Source of the DNA: Litoditis marina
Taxonomy: Eukaryota; Nematoda; Chromadorea; Rhabditida; Rhabditidae
Direction of reading: 5' to 3'
Assembly: GCA_964036275.1 (NCBI GenBank)
Contig: OZ038434.1
Location: 36,231,279 to 36,295,278 of the forward strand
DNA length: 64,000 nucleotides
In this document: piece after piece, positions 63,838 to 64,000 of the stretch
Numbering within the stretch: position 1 is the stretch's first letter
Layout of the letters: the number at the start of each line of letters is the position of its first letter
Made by a program: the position numbers and the translations under genes
Notes under the pieces: model-generated
Databases searched by the model: none
Told to the model about the DNA's origin: nothing
What the model saw: the letters and a program-made list of their open reading frames with translations, nothing else

Positions 63838-64000
63838 ACAATCAAAATGACCTCCAAAATATTGAATGAAAATGAACTGAGTCCTCTAAGAGTAAGTACT
63901 GAGTAAGCAAGTACATCAGTACTGCTTTTTCAATTGACAGGGGCAAAAAGGTAGGTGTGACCGTGAGAATTGGACCCACTTATAAGTCTTCGTCGACATC

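Noticed and set aside
63990..64000. ATG at the window end (MSTKTYK...) as NTMT1 exon 1
   Set aside because: Its only nearby GT donor leaves phase 2, whereas the next exon (63613) needs phase 0; the true first exon is probably outside the window.

Overview
The window is eukaryotic and most likely nuclear DNA of a nematode, probably a rhabditid in the Caenorhabditis range. Introns are GT-AG, many are short, and most end in TTTTCAG-like acceptors. Three start codons lie 0 to 3 nt after a splice-acceptor AG, as in spliced-leader trans-splicing. Non-coding DNA is AT-rich and crowded with small fold-back (MITE) elements.

Layout. (1) 1-12758: gene-free and repeat-rich, with nested MITEs, CACGTG-rich tandem repeats, long hairpins and a tRNA-derived SINE-like copy. 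(2) 12759-30046, 'copy A', and 30079-47005, 'copy B': two direct copies of one ~17 kb segment, joined by ~32 bp of almost pure purine. Each carries, on the minus strand, the last seven exons of a RABL6-like gene and then a complete WBP4-like gene. (3) 47000-58852: the 5' part of RABL6 (exons 1-8), continuous with copy B. Its 6.7 kb intron 5 contains an opposite-strand RING-finger membrane-protein gene (51859-54159). (4) 59579-63613: an NTMT1-type N-terminal methyltransferase on the minus strand, whose first exon I could not place.

The minus-strand order is NTMT1, RABL6, WBP4(B), RABL6 3' fragment (A), WBP4(A). The two duplicates have decayed in complementary ways. The complete RABL6 (15 exons, phases closing to 689 codons) runs through copy B, whereas the RABL6 in copy A lacks exons 1-8. 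The open WBP4 (12 exons, 443 codons) is in copy A, whereas WBP4 in copy B has two single-base deletions. Copies A and B look almost base-identical for the first ~7.3 kb and clearly more diverged after that, which suggests gene conversion, a second event, or an assembly artefact.

The least familiar pattern is repeated exon edges. Exon 3' ends with their donor sites recur downstream in the next intron, and one exon 5' end with its acceptor recurs upstream in the preceding intron. Several of these repeats are separated by a short element built from the inverted motif TGTAGTTTGATC / GATCAAACTACA. TTAA-target MITEs also sit exactly on two splice acceptors, so their terminus forms the polypyrimidine-AG. 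Functional calls come from protein similarity recognised by eye; no search was run.
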